A model generated the notes under the pieces. The model saw only the letters and a list, made by a program, of their open reading frames with translations, did no database searches and was not told where the DNA came from. From Centroberyx gerrardi (lineage: Eukaryota > Chordata > Actinopteri > Beryciformes > Berycidae): a stretch of 64,000 bases of DNA. The position numbers and the translations under genes are program-made. The stretch covers positions 22,342,063 through 22,406,062 of the forward strand of contig NC_135998.1 of the NCBI RefSeq assembly GCF_048128805.1, given 5' to 3'. Positions within the stretch are counted from its first letter, which is position 1. Every line of letters starts with the position of its first letter. Below, piece by piece: positions 60,263-64,000 of this stretch.

Positions 60263-61732
60263 CTGTCTATCTCAGTGTCTATTTATCTATTGCTCTATCA
60301 CTCTATTGCTTTATCAATCACTCTATCTCTCTATCTGTCCATCTCTTCCCTATTTATTCTAATTTGATGACTTGGCTGTTTTATTTATTTGTTATTTAGT
60401 GTGCTAATTACTCAGTTTCCCAACAGCTTTGGAAAGCAAAGATCAGCTGAAGTTCAATGTGTAGGTGTCCTGTAAAAGATGATCTCAGCAGTGCAGAGTA
60501 TTTGCAGGACCTTTCCCCCGTCTGCCTTTGAAGTGTGAGTTCAGTGGCTGACTGTACAGTATATAGGTTAGGTCGTCTGGCTGGTAATTGATGAGTTAGG
60601 AGGAGGTGTCGTTTTGCTGGCCTGTATTTTGTCCACTCAGCTCAGCTGAGGATTCCCCTGAGGAGTCATGTCATGGCTTGGTGTTGCAGTGTGAAAACCG
60701 CAACAGACAGGGTCGATGTGCCGATGTCAGCCCAGCCCTATTGATTCAAATCTCCATTGCAGAGTTTGGCTCCTAGCCACCTCTGCTTCACTTCAAAGCA
60801 ACACCCCTCACTGCTCCATAGATGGAAAACCCTAACCTGCCACACACACTTCAAAAGCACCTCAAAGAAAACCAAAACAAACTACTGAGAACTTTTTAAA
60901 AAATATGAAATGCCAAGGAAAACAGCGATGTTTCCCAGGCAACTAGGCCCAGTTCACACAGAAGTAAACAGCCAGGGGGGCAGATTTGTCATTTGCGCTG
61001 CAGGAAAATTCTCAGCGTTTATGACTCATTTTCAACACCGGATCCCTGTCCAGCTGATAAGATACCAAATGAGACTACCCAGCTGGCTGACTGGGTGACA
61101 CACACACACACACACACGCACACACACACACACACACACAGACAATACACAATACATGAACACACCCACAAGACTTGTCTCCCTCATTCACAAATTTCCT
61201 TGAATTGGTTCGACACACACACACACACCCACACACACACTTGAGTAACCGCAGCCAGCTGCACGTGGTGTTTGGTTGATGGTGATGAAGCTGTGTTGTG
61301 TTGCTAACTAGGAGGTGGGAGAGTGATTTTCCAGCCTTGAGTGGCTGTTACTGGACCGCAGTCAGACTGAATTCTAACTAGACACCACACACACACATAT
61401 ATGTAATCACGCCCTCACACACATACACATATGCATATGCCCCACATGCTCTTTTGAAAGTCAATAGGGGACGTTGCCGTTGGTTGATGCAGAGGTTGTT
61501 TGGAGAAATATTTGTGTTTGCAAGATAGAGAGAGAGAGAGAATACCTCTTTCTTCTGGTATTTATGCACATTTTCACATAGGATAATGCAGGTAAATATG
61601 TTTATACAGTAGTTAAATACTTTTTCTGTCTTTCCCACGTTTCTGTATTTGGGGCCTCTGGCCCACCCCCACCTATCTGCCTGCTTGTCTGTAGCCCTCC
61701 ATCCACAGCTGCTTTACACATTTCCTCCTCCA

Positions 61733-61765
<33 letters not shown>

Positions 61766-62450
61766 TGGGTGACCTCCAGCGGTAAACAGTGGCTGCCCTG
61801 CCTGTCACCAGATCTTGGTCCCCCACTGAGCTACCAGTCCACTTGCCAGTCACTCTCCTCAGCTCTGCTGCACACCTGGTGGTGGTGAGGGCAGTGAGAG
61901 GGTCTGTTTTGTTTTGTGTGCGTGTGTGCTGGAGCATATGCATGTTGGTTTTGGGAAGAGGGTTGATGGATAAGGCTGTTATTGTATTTCAATACTACAA
62001 GCCACAAGTTGGAGACTGTGTGTGTGTGTGTGTGTTTTGGAGAGAGGACCCTTCTTCACTCTGAGCTGTAAGTGCTTCTGCAGAGTCCAGTGCCCAGTTG
62101 TGATCCACATGGTAGATATAGCTTAACTACAAAGCATATGGGCTTGTTTGAGTCCGTTCTTTGTTGTGGTGGCAATGTAAACCTCTGATGAAAACTCTAG
62201 ACAATCGACATTTGGAAAATTAGAAAATAACCTACAGGATGCATTAGACATCAATCATTTTGCTCCTGTGATCTTTGTCTATTACTACAAGAACATGCTG
62301 TTTATTCCCTAACGACAGCATTTTTGTCTTCATTGAAACATACCTTGAGATGCAAGCTCCTGAAATTATTTTAATGGTTACAGATTAGAAAATGTTTGAG
62401 TTAATGTTTGTGGGAGTGCTGCCTCTTTCTAATGTCCTCTCTTCTCTTCC
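57170..62450. other. Candidate intron; no coding blocks recognised
   Basis: Contains TG runs at 59517-59550 and 61734-61764, a long TC/CTAT tract at 60177-60340, and CA runs at 61097-61140 and 61214-61240. Confidence 0.45.
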
Positions 62451-62456
62451 CCACAG

Positions 62457-62527
62457 GAGAGCCCTATTGCTCTGTACCGTTTTATATTGTACTTGTTACC
62501 TGGGACTTGCACAAGTACACTCTGAAG
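62457..62527 (+). CDS. Candidate coding exon of an unidentified gene, possibly signal-peptide exon
   Basis: This 71-base block has a strong acceptor (CTTCTCTTCCCCACAG) and a consensus donor (CTGAAG|GTAAGACA). Two of three frames are open. One, with phase 2 entry, reads ALLLCTVLYCTCYLGLAQVH, which looks like the hydrophobic core and cleavage region of a secretory signal. The other ends in frame at the donor (…TWDLHKYTLK). The third contains a stop. The rest of the gene would continue right of the window. I do not recognise the family. Confidence 0.35.
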
Positions 62528-62529
62528 GT

Positions 62530-64000
62530 AAGACATGGCATTCAGTCATTTCCATTCATCTCCGTTCACTCGCCACCATTCTTTCCACACTCTTCACCAC
62601 TGCATATTTACCAGCGGAAAAACTGTAAAACTTATTGGAGCATTGGGAGTATTTGGGGGTTATTCTGTGCCTGTTGGTCATAGCACAAGCATGTAAACAC
62701 ATTGCTTTGAGATTTGGACCAACCGTTTCCATGACAACCAGTGCTGAGTCAGCCAGTTCAGTGAGCGAAGGAGTGATCAGATCACAGGTTCAAAGTTAGC
62801 CATTAGGCATTAAAGAGAAAAGCCACTCTAAAAGAAATCACGTCTTATTCCTATGACTTGCGACATTCAGTAGATGGAACATGAACAAGTCTCTAAACCA
62901 CTGTGGTCACAACTAGCCACTCTAAATGTCAGGGTATGTTAGTGTGGCAGGAGCCTAATGATGACAAATGGAAGCTTGTGACTAGAAGACAAATCCTGAC
63001 TGAGATAATCTAACCCTCACTATTGCTGAGGTTCCTTTTAGCAAGGCATTTAAAAATTAACTGCTAACCAATTAACTTCCATTAAGGAGGAGCAGGGGAG
63101 GCTAGTTAACTGTTATGGGTAATTAATTAATAATTATGTAATAATAAGACAACACATGAATCCATTTAGAAACCTTCAGTCTTCAGTTCAAATGTAAAGT
63201 GTAAATCAAGTATATGGCCAAGATTGTATGCAGGCCCAATCACATGTAATGTACAATTAAAATAACTAACTCTGTTGGGTGTTTGGACAACTAACACAAA
63301 TGTTACTTTTGCCAAGAATTACATCATGGTTTGGATTGAAATGGACACCAAATCAGAGCAATCAGTGTTAAAAGAATCAGAGGATTTATGAGGCCAGTAC
63401 ATCAAAACTGACAATGGAGTACAGCATTTATCAGCATTTATGTTTGGCATGTACACACACTACAAATGAATAACAGCGACATCTTCCGCCCGTTCAGGCG
63501 ACTTATCTTCCAGCTGCATCTGGTGGCAAAAGGTAGCCTGGAGTAAGAGCTTTGCCAAATTATTTTTTATTAGCGCATGGCAGTAAATTTAAATGTCAGA
63601 CACTGGAAATAATAATACACAGCCAGCAAGTGATTTAGCTTAGTTTTTCCAAATCACTATTATTTGCAATGATTAAACCAAAGGCTATTTGTTTATTTGT
63701 GCATCCTAAACTGAGGGAAACGTCTTGAAACCAAAACGTTCAAATAAGAGAACAATCCAAAAAACAATTTCAATTAAGTTATATTTACCATATCAATTTG
63801 TTGATGTTTTTTCAGAAGAAGAGTTTTTGGGAGCCTATGTTATGTAACACTGAGGTAGTAGTGCTTTAGACACTTGAGGAAGGAAAACAGGCAACACCAC
63901 TTCCCAAAACACCGTCTGTAAGTGTGAAGGAGACCTGAGCTTCTTCCCATTGTTCAGCAACAGGTTGTAAGGACTCTTGTCATCTGCCTTCGGCATCTGT
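62530..64000. other. No further gene recognised to the window end
   Basis: AT-rich DNA, presumably intronic if the exon at 62457 is real. Confidence 0.4.

Noticed and set aside
63855..63875. let-7-like word TGAGGTAGTAG
   Set aside because: Only the first 11 bases match; the rest of the mature sequence differs, and no complementary arm follows within 100 bases to form a hairpin.

Overview
The window looks like nuclear DNA of a vertebrate, most probably a teleost fish. The evidence is a ten-exon, intron-containing PSMD5 gene, a B3GALT9-type glycosyltransferase gene beside it, very dense CA/TG and GA/TC microsatellites, and fish-type repeats (a 5S-rRNA-derived SINE, an L2-like LINE tail, hAT, Harbinger and Ty3/gypsy remnants). 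I see no prokaryotic gene structure, operon, CRISPR array or phage. The species cannot be named from the sequence alone.

Layout. Positions 1-854 are one end of an LTR retroelement on the minus strand, cut by the window edge. It has a complete 435-bp LTR and a primer-binding site matching the 3' end of tRNA-Ser. Positions 3486-9125 (minus) are a complete PSMD5 gene, a base-assembly chaperone of the 26S proteasome. Its ten exons join in frame to 504 codons plus stop, and the promoter carries a perfect TCTCGCGAGA palindrome. Two fold-back repeats lie in its introns. Positions 14793-16105 (plus) are a B3GALT9-like type II Golgi glycosyltransferase (374 codons) with a two-codon first coding exon and no DxD motif. 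It is divergent from PSMD5, 5.7 kb away.

Positions about 16.7-21.3 kb carry several short homologies, in the same order and orientation, to 0.85-13.7 kb. They include a broken copy of PSMD5 exon 1. I read this as a decayed tandem duplication. One shared segment contains a 461-bp hAT-like insertion in the second copy, with the empty site preserved in the first.

From 21 to 56 kb I recognise no intact host gene. This stretch holds broken transposons: a HARBI1-like transposase (29.6-30.3 kb), a 5S-derived SINE (31.15-31.72 kb), a 600-bp MITE (34.07-34.67 kb), an L2-like tail and tRNA-type SINE (37.8-38.4 kb), a Harbinger Myb/SANT remnant (40.1-40.7 kb), a minus-strand gypsy pol remnant (42.7-43.7 kb), a hAT/DUF4371-like remnant (44.5-45.2 kb), a 46-bp minisatellite (45.8-46.4 kb) and two gypsy remnants meeting head to head near 47.79 kb. 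A long inverted repeat lies at 54.65-54.87 kb.

The right end (56.7-62.5 kb) may be the 5' part of another plus-strand gene. There is a TATA-like box, a strong donor at 57166, and a small exon-like block at 62457-62527 with good splice sites. Its identity is unknown.

The two recognised genes do not form a pathway together; their linkage matches my recollection of conserved vertebrate synteny. I found no convincing previously undescribed biological system. The most interesting points are the decayed duplication, the hAt-type insertion with its empty paralogous site, and the glycosyltransferase lacking the canonical metal-binding motif.
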